From NCBI RefSeq assembly GCF_947507565.1, contig NC_089184.1, positions 2,976,001 through 3,040,000 of the forward strand: 64,000 bases of DNA, in the 5' to 3' direction. A model generated the notes under the pieces. The model was not told the DNA's origin and searched no databases. It saw only the letters and a program-made list of their open reading frames with translations. Each line of letters opens with the position of its first letter. Positions within the stretch are counted from its first letter, which is position 1. Below, in pieces: positions 22,640 through 33,109 of the stretch. Source of the stretch: Oscarella lobularis (taxonomy: Eukaryota > Porifera > Homoscleromorpha > Homosclerophorida > Oscarellidae). The position numbers and the translations under genes are program-made.

Positions 22640-23940
22640 GCGATCCAGAGCAAATCAGTTTACTATCACTCCACCCAAAGGAAAACGCATTCGTGTTGCA
22701 GCTGAGCCTGGCGATCCAATGTTTCACTCTAAGAAGGAGTATATAGAAAACTATGCAGTAGCAGCGCGAGCGATTCCCGTAGCAAAGGTAGTGCTTAGAC
22801 TTTTCGTAGACTTCATCTGCAGAATTCAACTGTAAGACGTAAGTAAGTCGACTACTCTAATAGCGAATTGCTTGCCGCGTCGCATTTCACTTAATAATCG
22901 AGCTTCATATAGCTTTGCAGTCTTGCCTCTGTCGTTGATAAGCCGCTTTGTTACTACTGTACTCTAAAACTTGCTGCATGAAGAGCGAACTCATCGCCCT
23001 TCCTGTGACTAAGGCACGGAAACGCGAGACCTTGGGTCAGGGAAGAAAAGGTAGCGGAAACTAAAACGACCGAACGACGAACCGTTTTGCAAACACTTTT
23101 TTAGCACTGAACGACAGAAAAAGACAAACGCAACTTAGATGTCTTGAATCAAACTGCAGTTTGATCAATCAGGCGCACTCAGTCACCCTTGTCCCAGGAA
23201 GGCAGACATTAACCTTGGTGCAGCAGGCAGAGCACGGGGGATATCCCAATAACGGCGGACAAAAGCACGGATATCCACTTGGGAAGCAGTTGTTGCTATA
23301 GCACTTGTGACCTTCTCCAGCGTCTTTGCATATCATTCCCTCGCAGCAGTAGTCCGGACTCCACTCAACGTCAGTGCCGTTCATTTTGACGGGAGTGCAC
23401 GATTTGCCAGCGTCTCTGCATTGAATCTCGATCGACTGGAATCGAACGGAGGCAAACTGGAAAGCTCCAAAAAGAGAGGACAGAACAAAGAAGCAGACGA
23501 CCTTATTCATGGTGAGGTTAGTACTCAACTGAGAGGACCTTGGTTTGGCATGCAGTATATATACGATGAACACGAAGTGTCGGTTGTGACTCAGGAATGG
23601 AGGCTTGTACGTCAACGCATGTTTACGTCTTCTTTCTTATCAGTACGCGGGGTGAGAGAACATCTGTCATATGTTTGAGTAAATGAAATTCTGCTTATCT
23701 ATTAATTAAGCAGTGGCTTCTGTGACCCTAAATAGAAGCCTCTACTGTCTCACCTCCCACGTCCTTGATACACACCGGCTCTGCGGTTTCTTCACGCACC
23801 AACGTTTCTTAGTCGTCTGGGAACGTAGCCTCGGGAATCCAGACTCTCTCATGGCCGAGCGCGCTTAGGGGGTCGTGGAGAGAGAGTCTGGGACAGGTTC
23901 TATACAAGCGGCGGTGCGCTTGAACTTTAGTTGGCTTCAG
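22640..23940 (-). repeat. Segmental-duplication block C (inverted, tandem to B)
   Basis: Same orientation as block B and highly similar through the gene and 3' flank: 22820-23170 parallels 20700-21070 almost base for base. Confidence 0.75.
23169..23510 (-). CDS. Cysteine-rich secreted peptide, copy C
   Basis: 113 residues from ATG 23510; an in-frame upstream extension to 23615 is not supported because the TATA box (23556-23564) lies inside it. All 14 cysteines of copy B are kept. Against copy B I count about 11 amino-acid differences, clustered in the signal peptide and C-terminal lobe (for example SDCCTKVRVC against SACCTKVNVC), but only about three silent ones. The C-terminal lobe is therefore diversifying at least as fast as neutral expectation. 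Confidence 0.8.
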   Translation of the reverse strand: MNKVVCFFVLSSLFGAFQFASVRFQSIEIQCRDAGKSCTPVKMNGTDVEWSPDYCCEGMICKDAGEGHKCYSNNCFPSGYPCFCPPLLGYPPCSACCTKVNVCLPGTRVTECA

Positions 23941-23949
23941 TGATCAGTT

Positions 23950-24770
23950 TCCCACTAGCTACATAAGAATTATTCCGTAGGCATATGCGTTCTATTTTGC
24001 GGGAAGAGACTTGACTCGGTTGATAAACGTATTCGTCAGGGAATATTCCTAACTCTTCTCTGCCATTTCATGTTTACACCTTGCTTCGCCTTGAATACAC
24101 GAGCGCACGATTTCGAAGTAAATCCGCTTGTGCTAGCTGTTGAAAGCCATTCTTCTTTTCTTGATAACTAGAACTCAACGTAAATGCATGGTCGACTAAG
24201 CCGTACGAGCCCTCCGCCGAAGCACTACTTCCTAGGATTGCCTGATTTGGACAAGGTGCACGCAGTCTGCTCAAAGTATTCGATTTGGCCATCGTCAGAC
24301 AGATAATTACATGTGTACAAGGTATGTAGATTTTATTAAGAATAACTAGCTTGCTTCTTTTTGGATTGATAGCGTTCTGTCTTGTTTGGTTTCCGCGCGG
24401 TTCTCCGTGGAGGATATTGTAGCCGACACGCCCATGCAAATAACGGGTCGCCGCTGTACGCAGTGGAAGTCCGTCTGCGCAAGCAGTTCCAGGAAGAGCG
24501 CACGGATTCGTGAACCAGCTGCATGAACTGCTTGCTGAAGAGATCGCGATGACAAACACAGGTACGACAAATTGTATTTCTGGCTAATATGACCGGCTCC
24601 GAGGCTCCGACGCAAGACACATTCCTGAGCCAAAAAGGCTCTAGCACAGCTGACGCACGACGCATTATATATTTTGCAAAGCCTGCCAAACGTAATTCCT
24701 TTAAGGAGCCGGAAGCTAATTAGTTTCGATGGCTGCAGCAGCTGTGTTTGCTTTCCCGAAAACTTACTCG
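23950..24770. other. Stretch without a supported gene
   Basis: Overlapping minus-strand ORFs (24074-24689) lack motifs, and several frames are open at once. No call. Confidence 0.4.
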
Positions 24771-24898
24771 TCTGGGAACGTAGCTTCGGAAACCCAGACT
24801 CTCTCCTGACCGAGCGCGATAAGACCCTCGGGGAGAGAGTCTGGGCAAAATTTTATACAAGCGGCGGTACCTGGAAGATCGACCTATGTATTGTAGTC

Positions 24899-25213
24899 AC
24901 CCGTGGGTAAATGAATCTGATACTGATACTGATACTGATACTCCCCAAAATCGAGGGGAGCGGTGCACAACAAGATCAAAAGCATGTCCCCAGACCCTTA
25001 TTAACGGAGGGAGAGGGTCTGGGAACGAGACGGCGCCAGGGGTTGCACGCATAGAGGCGTGTCTCAGAGTGGTTAGCATTACACTCTCAATATGTCGCTT
25101 TCGCTCGCCGACGCTGCGTTTCGTTCTTTCGGGGAAACGAAGGAAAAGACGTATTTGCATTAGCCATTTAGTATCAGTATCAGTATCAGTATCAGATTTA
25201 TTTACCCACGGGT
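24899..25213. mobile_element. MITE-like element with 44-bp terminal inverted repeats
   Basis: 24899-24942 and 25170-25213 are reverse complements over 44 bases with one mismatch. Each starts ACCCGTGGGTAAAT at the outer end, followed by ATCTGATACTGATACT-type repeats. The ~227-base interior has no coding capacity and itself contains a CAGACCC hairpin (24990-25022). No clear target-site duplication was found, so the superfamily is not assigned. Confidence 0.8.
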
Positions 25214-25214
25214 A

Positions 25215-25524
25215 GCTTCAACCAATACGTCGATCTACCCACGGATTCTAGAGAGAGGGATATGAAACACCAGTACATTGAGTGGTTAGATGCGTGCCTC
25301 GGCCACGCCCCCTTATCCGTTGTGACCCCGCTCAAGAAACGCCCGATTTCTCCGAATCCGAAGGCTCTCTAGCCTTCTAGGCAACTCGAAAAGGTCACTA
25401 ATGGTGTAAATAATGCTCCCAACTGTAGCTTTTAAAAGCGACGGATCCCTAAAGCCCGTTTTTTTCAACAGGCGACTTTGTGTAGTTTTCCTGATTGTTC
25501 TGCAGGCTTTCGGAAACGCAAAAT
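25215..25524. other. Stretch without a supported gene
   Basis: No coding motif, RNA gene or repeat is recognised between the MITE and the foldback. Confidence 0.4.
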
Positions 25525-25721
25525 ACGTTCTAACTCTAGGCTTAAGACGTCAAAGTGCAACTGACATCCTCAAAAGCATCTGCGTTTCACGATAGTCGAG
25601 ATCAAGACGATTTTCGAGCATGCACCCTTTTTTGCGAGGGTACAAACTTGTGTTGATCAATCGCAGATGCTTTTGAAGATGTCAGTTGCACTTTGACGTC
25701 TTAAGCCTAGAGTTAGAACGT
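25525..25721. repeat. Foldback element with 60-bp arms
   Basis: 25525-25584 and 25662-25721 are reverse complements over 60 bases with a single mismatch, separated by a 77-base loop. Near-perfect arms imply recent origin or gene conversion. A transcript across it would form a long hairpin. Confidence 0.85.
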
Positions 25722-26808
25722 TCCCAAACGACTAGGAAACGTTGGTGACTTGAGAAACCGTACTATGACCGCAGGATGTGGCTAGGACGTGGGAGGTGAG
25801 ACCGTAGAGGCTTCTGTTTAGGTTCACAAAAGATAAGCATAATTTGATTAGTGTCGATCGCGATCGTACGCCCAGTTCAGCCCAAGTCTACTCCTGAAAG
25901 GAAGGAAGGAAACGGTTCGAAGTCGCTCGATTGTTAGCGTTCGGGTGTACGAACGCTCTCGAACGACCTTCGAAACCGTTCGAATGCCAGAACTAAAGCT
26001 ATATCTATGCGTCATTCCCGAAGCCCGGGGTTAGTTGTTCTAATCGGGAAAGGAACGCCCTTTCCTGAAGACAGTGGCCACGTACCCCTATGGCGGAGCT
26101 AACTAATTTTTTCCGCGAAAGGGCGAGGCTAACGCACATCGCCATGCACCGACACAACCCGGTCCACCCTACAAATTAATTCCTCCACTAGAAGTGAACA
26201 GAGATGTAGCAGCATCTGCTTCCGTACTAACATCACTAACGCAAAGCAGAAATGCACTGCCAACTACGCACGTGACCAGCACGAGATTCAGTCAGCGTTC
26301 CCTCGGGAGCCCTGACCAACTCCCGAATGCTCCTGGAGAGATTCTGGGATCTCTACTTCGTCAATGGAAGGCCGAGATTCGTATGCCCAATCACCGGCGA
26401 ATTCCAATAATGCAAATAAAGGATCTTGCACGCATAGAGGCGTGTCTCAGGGCGTGTCGTTCGACTTTCGCTCGCCAACGCTGCGTCAGCCGTGTCGTCT
26501 ATTTTGGGGCACAATTACGCATCTGCGAGGAACGAAGGAAATTAGGCTACGTTCCCATTCGACTAGGAAACGTTGGTGCGTGGTCGCAGCGTGGAGAAGC
26601 CGTACTGTGACCGCAGGGCCGGTGTTGCTACGTGGAATGTGAGACCGTAGAGGCATCTGTTTAGGGTCACAGAAGCCACTGCTTAAAAAATAAGCAGAAT
26701 TTGAGTTACTCAAATATATCACAGACGCTTTCTCACCCCGCCTACAGATAAAAATAAACCTAATTTCCTTCCACACAAGACACTTCGTGTGTGGTTCTCT
26801 CGTTCTTC

Positions 26809-26816
26809 GTATATAA
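26809..26816 (+). promoter_or_regulatory. TATA box of cysteine-rich gene D
   Basis: GTATATAAGCAG lies about 40 bases before the ATG at 26852, implying a very short 5' UTR. The position is conserved in all four copies. Confidence 0.6.
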
Positions 26817-26851
26817 GCAGCACACCGACCTCTCAGTAGAGTAACGTCACC

Positions 26852-27193
26852 ATGAATAAGATCGTCTGCTTCTTTGTTTTGTCCTCTCTTTTTGGAGCTT
26901 TCCAATTTGCCTTGGTTCAATTTCAGTCGAACGAGATTCAATGCAGCGACGTAGGCAACTCGTGCACTCCTGTCAACGTGAATGCTACTTCCGTTGAGTC
27001 GAGACCGGACTATTGCTGCAAAGGAATGATATGCAAAGACGCTGGGGAAGGTCACAAGTGCTACAGGCAAGACGACGATTCCTGTTGGACAAGTGGAGCC
27101 CGGTGCAGGTGCTGGCCCGATGGCACTTGCAAGCATTGCTGCAGCACAATTCATACCTGCGAAGGTAGGGTAGTGCAATCTACTTGTAGCTGA
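26852..27193 (+). CDS. Cysteine-rich secreted peptide, copy D
   Basis: 113 residues with signal peptide (MNKIVCFFVLSSLFGAFQFA) and the same 14-cysteine order as copies B and C. The first lobe is conserved (DYCCKGMICKDAGEGHKC), while the second is strongly changed (CWTSGARCRCWPDGTCKHCC) with cysteine spacing nearly kept. A conserved first lobe with a variable second lobe suggests the second lobe carries target specificity (inference). Intact start, stop and TATA box. Confidence 0.8.
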   Translation: MNKIVCFFVLSSLFGAFQFALVQFQSNEIQCSDVGNSCTPVNVNATSVESRPDYCCKGMICKDAGEGHKCYRQDDDSCWTSGARCRCWPDGTCKHCCSTIHTCEGRVVQSTCS

Positions 27194-27734
27194 TTGATCA
27201 AACTGCAGTTTGATTCAAGACACGTGTGTGACGTTTTTTGTCTTTTTCTGTCGTTCAGTGTTTTTTTCTGTCGTTCAGTGCTAAAAAGTGTTTGCAAAAC
27301 GGTTCGTCGCTCGGTCGTTTTAGTTTCCGCCACCTTTTCTTCCCTAACTCAGGGTCTTGCTTTTCCGTGCCTTAGTCAAAAGAAGAGCGATGTGTTTGCT
27401 CTTCACGCAGTTCTCGACCTTGGATTTAACAACAAAGCGTCGGATCAAAGACAGAGACAAGACTGCAAAGCCATATGCAGCTCTATTATTAAATAAGATG
27501 CAGCGCGGCAAGCAATTAGCTATTAGAGTACTTACTTACATGCAGTTGATTTATGCAGATGACTTATGCAGATAAAGTCTAAGCCCTCCCTTTGCTACAT
27601 GAATCGTTCGCACTGCTACTGTACTTTTCTTATACAGTATATACTCCTTAGAGTGAAATAAGATCGTCAGGCTCAGCTGCAACCCGAAGGATATGCGTTT
27701 TTCCTTTGGGTTGAGCACAGCCGTAGATATTAGA

Positions 27735-28315
27735 GCTGCGACATGACGGTATCTGCACGTGACCTATCACGTGGTTCATAGACGCCATTTTGCGTTCAGC
27801 TTCGCGAGTTGATGCGGACCGTTTATAGCTTGAGGGACAGGTTAGAGCGACATACCAAAACAGAATATGTTCCCGTCAAGTGAAAGTTTTATGCGATGCC
27901 GTTTGCGGCTCTCTAGCGCGTATACTTCCTTGTTTACGCGAGGACGGATAAAACGTCCTCGCCTATACCTTCGAGCTGAGAACGCCGTATAATTTTTCTG
28001 CGTTGACAGCAGTCATTACTACTTTATTTTAACCTTTTAGCAGTACAGTATGTGTTACTTAGCGAAATCCGTCGAAATGTAGCAATATAGGGGGTGGGAG
28101 GCAGTAGCTAATTAGGTTAATTAGGTAGAGGTAACGGGACATATTATTGGTAGCTAGGATTTAATTGGAACATTTATGTTAGAGTCGTTGAGCTAATCGA
28201 ACGTGTGTCTGCGCCAGTGTGTAACCTAGAATATAGGGAGAAATCCGAAGCCGTCCCCCGAGCAGCATTACATTGGTGAGAGGAAAGGAATTCGAATTCG
28301 CACGCCTCCGAAGAG
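27735..28315. other. Leader / possible LTR of a decayed retrotransposon
   Basis: Non-coding stretch directly before the Gag-like reading frame. ACATTGGTGAGAGGAAAGG at about 28271 resembles the primer-binding-site region that follows a 5' LTR. No matching 3' LTR is visible, so LTR limits are not assigned. Confidence 0.35.
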
Positions 28316-29830
28316 ATGGAGATTGAAGAAAACGTCGAAAATGCCGATGCCAACGCCGCAGCAGCCGCTGTGCGGCCGATCGTCCGCGTCGTTAATTGCG
28401 ACGCGATAAAGATTGAGAGATTCGGTGACGGCAACTTCGACCGCTGGCTTCGGCGGTTTGAGGTTTGCGCGAAGGCGTATGGATTGGACGCCGACGCTCG
28501 CCGACTGTTTTTTGGCGACCTACCTCAAGGACCGCGCTTGGGTAGTGTTCGAGCACTGCGAGGAGGAAGAAATCGAAGGCTACGACGACCTCGTCGGCGC
28601 ATTGAGAAGACTTTTTGGAACAAACACGCCGGAGAAAAGAATGCACGCGCACCGGCTTCTGGAGGCGCGAAAATTCCGCCGTGAGGATGTGAATCGGTGG
28701 ATGAATACGAGTACGACCTGGAGAAGCTAGTGGAAGGCGCAATGTCGACGTTCGACCGAGCAACGAGAGAAGATCAGCTGATGCAACGTTTTGTCGCCGG
28801 ACTGCCGAGCTCGCTGCGATATAAACTGGAAGTGAATCCGCCCGCAACGTTCGAAGCGACAATAGAGGAAACGGAGGACTTACGCTCGCTGGAAGATCGC
28901 CGCCGGGAAGAAGAAGACGCTGCATGCCCCCGCTTGACTAGTCTCTCTCCCCCGGATGTTGAGAGAGGGTCTGGTACGGTACCGCCCCTTTAGCACCTGT
29001 AACTCCGCCTATTATGACAAATGAGAACAGTATGGCGGACGAGCTCTACTAAGATCGTTCGTTCGTACCCGTATCGAACGTCCCACAGCTATCCGATTAA
29101 CTGATCTGTTTCGCCTGCTTACTCTTTCCTAAAAGCCACTTCTATTCGACCGAGGAACCGATCTGTTTCGATCGCGTACTAAGTTCTATTCCGAAGACCT
29201 CGGTCGAATAGAAGTGGCTTTTAGGAAAGAGTAAGCTGTCGAAACAGATCAGTTATTTAATCGGATAGCTGTAGGACGTGCGAAAAGGGTGCGAACGAAC
29301 GATCTTTGTAGAGCTCGTCCGCCATACTGTTCCCATACGTCATAATAGGCGGAGTTACAGGGGCGGTACCGTACCAAACCCTCTCTCCGAGGATCGGTAA
29401 CATCCGGCTGAGAGAGGGTCTGGAACCGAGGCTGCCGCGCGACCGAGATGGAAACGACGACCGCCGCTGCGGGGAAGTCAACAAGGCGGATTTCGCGCCG
29501 CAGTCGTCCTGCCGAGAGGTGTCGTTGGCGAGAGACGAGTGGCTTCGCTTGGTGTGGAAAGTGACGGCGCCGACCTGCATGAGAGAATGACACGTCTTGA
29601 GCTGTTAATCGAACAGATCGCGCTAGGAAGAGAGCTGCCGACGTCGAACGCAGCAGAATCTTTGAGTACGGGCGAGTAGGTTTTCTACCGTTGCCGACAG
29701 ACCGGTCATTACGTCGGAAATTGTTTGGAGCGAGGCGGGTGCCGTTGTTTCAATTACAACGAAGTGGGCCACATCGCGAGGCAATGTTCGAGGGAGAAGC
29801 GGGGAGGATACTGATGGATCACAGAGCACA
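28316..29830 (+). pseudogene. Decayed LTR-retrotransposon Gag
   Basis: From ATG 28316 an acidic/Ala-rich start leads into a Gag-type helical domain (IERFGDGNFDRWLRRFEVCAK). The frame then shifts (AWVVFEHCEEEEIEGYDDLV; RLLEARKFRREDVNRWM) and shifts again (LMQRFVAGLPSSLRYKL). A foldback element (28940-29425) interrupts it. After it, about 29673-29785 encode two CCHC zinc knuckles (RQTGHYVGNC, NEVGHIARQCSREK), each missing a cysteine. No protease, reverse transcriptase or integrase follows. It is a dead Ty3/Gypsy-like fragment. Confidence 0.75.
28940..29425. mobile_element. Foldback / long-TIR element inserted in Gag
   Basis: Arms of about 200 bases (28950-29155 against 29195-29415) are imperfect reverse complements sharing GGTACGGTACCGCCCCT, CAGTATGGCGGACGAGCTCT, AAGATCGTTCGTTCG and CTTACTCTTTCCTAAAAGCC. 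Only about 40 bases separate them, and the ends carry GAGAGAGGGTCTGG. Gag sequence resumes on either side, so this is a nested insertion. Confidence 0.8.
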
Positions 29831-30060
29831 AAGTTTCGGTTGTAAATGTGGAGAAGCGACGAGGCGAAGCGAACAGACCGATCATCGCGTGCGCCGTCGT
29901 CGATCCGCTTATCGCGGTAGGAAAAATTACGTAACCAGTTTGTATAAGTAATGACAGCCCAGTTGCTTCCCCAATGCCGGATTTTTCTCTCTTCTATCTA
30001 TGGTCCTGCCGACACACACACACTTTGAGATTTTGCCCTATCGCGTTTGAGAGCCCCTCA

Positions 30061-30100
30061 CACCAGGGCGCGCGCGGGCTTCGCCGCGCACGCCCTGGTG
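30061..30100. repeat. GC-rich perfect-loop hairpin
   Basis: CACCAGGGCG...GCGCGG pairs with CCGCGC...CGCCCTGGTG in a 17-bp stem with one mismatch around a short GCTTCG-type loop. It lies just before the SINE head and could be a foldback remnant or structured RNA element. Confidence 0.6.
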
Positions 30101-30141
30101 TTCGGGCCGGGGAACAACTCCAAAGGCGTTTGGTGGCAGTG

Positions 30142-30446
30142 GTGGCCGAGTGGTGAGAGCACTCGGCCGGCACCACTATGAATAGGGGTTCGATTCCCGA
30201 CCATGTCGGAATTTCGTAAAATTTCCTCCTTCATATGTGCTTTGGATGGGCTCTCCTTCCATTGCCCGAGGGTTTTCTTCAGTATTGGAGCTTTCCCCCT
30301 CGTCTATTCTCCATTCTAAAAGACCGTCAACGTCACCTGACTGAGCCCCGCCTACCCAGTGTATGGGAAGTCCCGGACGACCAGTGGTCCGCCGTCGGAA
30401 GACCTGTTTGTGCATAGCTGTGCATTGTGACTTTAGATTTAGATTT
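30142..30446 (+). mobile_element. tRNA-derived SINE
   Basis: The head carries a Pol III A box (TGGCCGAGTGG, about 30146) and a B box (GGTTCGATTCC, about 30187) at tRNA-like spacing, but the T arm and acceptor stem do not pair properly, so it is not a functional tRNA. The body includes CCCGAGGGTTTTCTTC, like the central domains of invertebrate SINEs, and the tail ends in TTTAGA-type repeats. It ends about 15 bases before the transposase ATG. Confidence 0.75.
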
Positions 30447-30460
30447 AGGCGTAACAAAAA

Positions 30461-32696
30461 TGGCTGCTCCCGAACACTTGCGCCGTGCTTCGGCTGCTAA
30501 CGCCGGCTCCTTTCTCGCTTGCGCTAGTTCCGATGACGGCGAAGACGTAGAACCGCAAGTCGAGCCTTGGGAAAGTAAGAAACAGCTTCATCGATCGACC
30601 GTTTTTGGTTTGGGGCCCCTGCGGAATTCTTTTACTTCAAATAATTCTTTTAGGCGACGAAAGCGTTGTCGAAGAGGTTGAAAGCGAAACGGACGATGAC
30701 CGCGAGCCGTATTCCGAAGACAACATCGTCGTTTCGGACGGTAAAAAGAGGGCGGATAGCTTAATTCCGCCGGCATCTTGAATAAACTTCTGGTTCAGAT
30801 CGAAGCGTCTCGGGATCCGATAGCGACGACGACGACGAACGTATTTCGAGACCGAGAGTACCCGCGAGGTCTCGAGGAAGCGGTAGAGGAGGCCGTGGAA
30901 GACGAGCAATCGGCGGAAGCCGCCAAAATCGAGAACAGGAATCCGACGATTCAGACGAGTGGAGAGAGGATTGGGAGAGCGTTGACAGAGTCGATTATTC
31001 TTCTAGATCTGGTCCTACACGAGTTTTTGCGGGAGAAATCGATGCCATAACGTACAAAAAATATTTTATGCAAAGATAATTATGTACAATTTCATGTAGA
31101 TGTTTCAATCTCTTTTTCACGGAAATTGTGTGGCAAATGCTTGTCATAAACACAAATTTGAATGCTGTGGCCAAAAATGCGGGACAACAAGGTCAACGAC
31201 CGTGGAGTCCAGTTTCCGTCGAGGTAAAACAAATCATCAAGCAAATTATTTATTGCCAACTTGGTGTAGGAGATGAAGACATTTTTTGGTCTCTTGATCC
31301 TGATGGGTTATATGAGATTCCCTCGGATTAAAGATTATTGGCAGACATCCATACCAATTTTGAAATGCTGTTTGTCTGAAGTTATGAATATGACAAGGTA
31401 TTTGTGTATTTGCAAACTTATTATTACTTACATTTTTACATAGGTTTTGGCAAATTTTAAGATTTTTTTACGTCGTTGATCCAGCGAACGAATTATCAAG
31501 AGACGATCCTGCCTATGACAAATTGCAGAAAGTGCGGCCATTGATCGACCTTCTCCAAGCATCATTCAAAACGGAGTATGGCTTACGACGAGAAATAACC
31601 ATTGACGAGGCAATGATTCCGTACAAAGGACGTCTTGGTTACAAACAGTACATGAAGGACAAGCCAACTAAATGGGGAATCAAGGTATGGCAAGAAAGAT
31701 TTAGAATGAATTTGCTATGGATCTTTACAGGTGTTTATTCTGGCCGAAGCGTCTACGGGTTACATCTACAAATTTGACATATACACCGGAAAGAAAGCAA
31801 CTGCAGGGGAACACGGATTGTCAACTCAGATTGTCTTGGATTTGATGGAGGGCATGGATGGAAAAGGACACATTTTGTATACGGATAACTACTATTCGTC
31901 GCCTACGCTGTTCGATCTTCTGTGGGAAAAACAAATTTATTGCTGTGGCACAGTTCGGCCTCACCGGAAAGAATTTCCAAAGCAACTTCGAGCGTTGCCG
32001 AGAAAGAAAGATGTGCACAGAGGCTTTTACCGGTACCTTTCCAGACGACACCTGATGGCATGCGTGTGGTTTGACAGGCGTTTCGTATTTTTTTTGTCGA
32101 CTGCCCATGCGCCTAGGCTCGAGGACGGAACAATTCCTACAACGAAACGGAAAGATGGTCGGAATTCTGTCAATCTTGAGTGTCCCCCTCTTTTGGAGCC
32201 ATATATTGCCAACATGAGGGGCGTCGACAGGGGCGACCAAATGACGGCTCTCTACAACGTTGGAAGGAGAAGCAAAAAACCCTGGCGACGGATTGCATTT
32301 CACTTGCTCGAAGCAGCAGTATTGAATGCTTTCATTGTGGAAAGACAGCTCGATCCAGAAAGAGAAGGAGCTAAAAGAGATTTTCGCTCTTTTCGTTTGG
32401 AACTTGGCGTTGCACTCGTCGGAAATTTTTCGGGGAAGAAACGAAAAGGTAGAAAAAGGCAACGTCCGGACAAAAGGCTTGACGCGTCTCTTCCTCATCT
32501 TCCCATTTCCGAGAGGAAGCGTGGTCAATGCGTCTGCTGTAGCGAGAAAGCCAGAAAAGCGAAAGCCCGAAAAGTGACAACGGGCAAAAATTTCCGTCAC
32601 GAAGTGTACACTCGGTGCACAGCTTGCGACGTGCATCTTTGCATAGCGGCAGATCGAAATTGTTTTCACGAATATCACACGTTAAGTAAGTTCTGA
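30461..32696 (+). CDS. piggyBac-like transposase (PGBD), multi-exon
   Basis: ATG 30461 in good context (AAAAATGG). An acidic N-terminal region is spliced across introns at about 30571-30654 and 30741-30801. The core then reads IKDYWQTSIPILK, FWQILRFFYVVD, ITIDEAMIPYKGRLGYKQYM (first Asp), and KPTKWGIK joined across intron 31685-31729 to FILAEASTGY. ILYTDNYYSS carries the second Asp and MRGVDRGDQM the third. The C-terminus holds a Cys/His-rich zinc-binding domain (CVCCSEK, CTACDVHLC, NCFHEYH). The DDD catalytic triad and reading frame look intact. I see no TTAA-flanked terminal inverted repeats, and the coding region has several introns, so a domesticated host gene is plausible. TTAA-specific cut-and-paste transposition is the family activity. 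Confidence 0.85.
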
Positions 32697-33100
32697 ACGA
32701 CGACGAAGCTTGCAGTTTATTCGGTTGTGTTTGCGAATTTGGGTTTTTTGGCGTCTAAATGTTGACTTCCGGTTAGCTTGACTAAGTAAATAAATGATGA
32801 TACGCGAAAAGTTACCAGAATGCAGCGATTCAACAAGAAAGAGACAGTTTCGAAGACCGGCGAATATACTGTTAGCCATACGTTGCAATTTCTCACTGAT
32901 AAGGAAGCATAAGTCTTTTATTTCGTTGCTATGACTACAAAATCTTTGATAAAATTCTTACTTAGACTTTTACGAAATAGATTGACAAAGGTTGCTAGGT
33001 GCTATTAGGTCTCGCTGGCTCGCAATTTTGAATATCGCGCGTGACATGCTGTGACCGGAAAGGAATTAATTGGACAGTGAAAGGGCTAGGCTGAAAAGGA
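32697..33100. other. Stretch without a supported gene
   Basis: Only short open frames; no piggyBac-type right terminal repeat could be identified here. Confidence 0.4.
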
Positions 33101-33109
33101 CAATATTTT

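Larger units (their letters stand above)
26110..27720 (+). repeat. Segmental-duplication block D
   Basis: Direct copy of block A: the 5' flank from CGAAAGGGCGAGGCTAAC, then the gene, then the 3' flank with a duplicated TTTTTCTGTCGTTCAGTG unit (27242-27280). Carries the most diverged intact gene copy. Confidence 0.75.

Noticed and set aside
21075-27193. Naming the cysteine-rich peptides as toxins
   Set aside because: Cysteine spacing alone cannot separate toxins from protease inhibitors, defence peptides or signalling ligands.
28316-29830. An intact retrotransposon or viral gag
   Set aside because: Multiple frameshifts, a nested foldback, broken zinc knuckles, and no polymerase or integrase downstream.
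30135-30210. Functional tRNA gene (A and B boxes present)
   Set aside because: T arm and acceptor stem do not pair, and the sequence continues into a SINE body with a TTTAGA-type tail.
31821-32678. 285-residue antisense ORF across the transposase
   Set aside because: The plus strand encodes the conserved piggyBac core here; the antisense frame has no motif.
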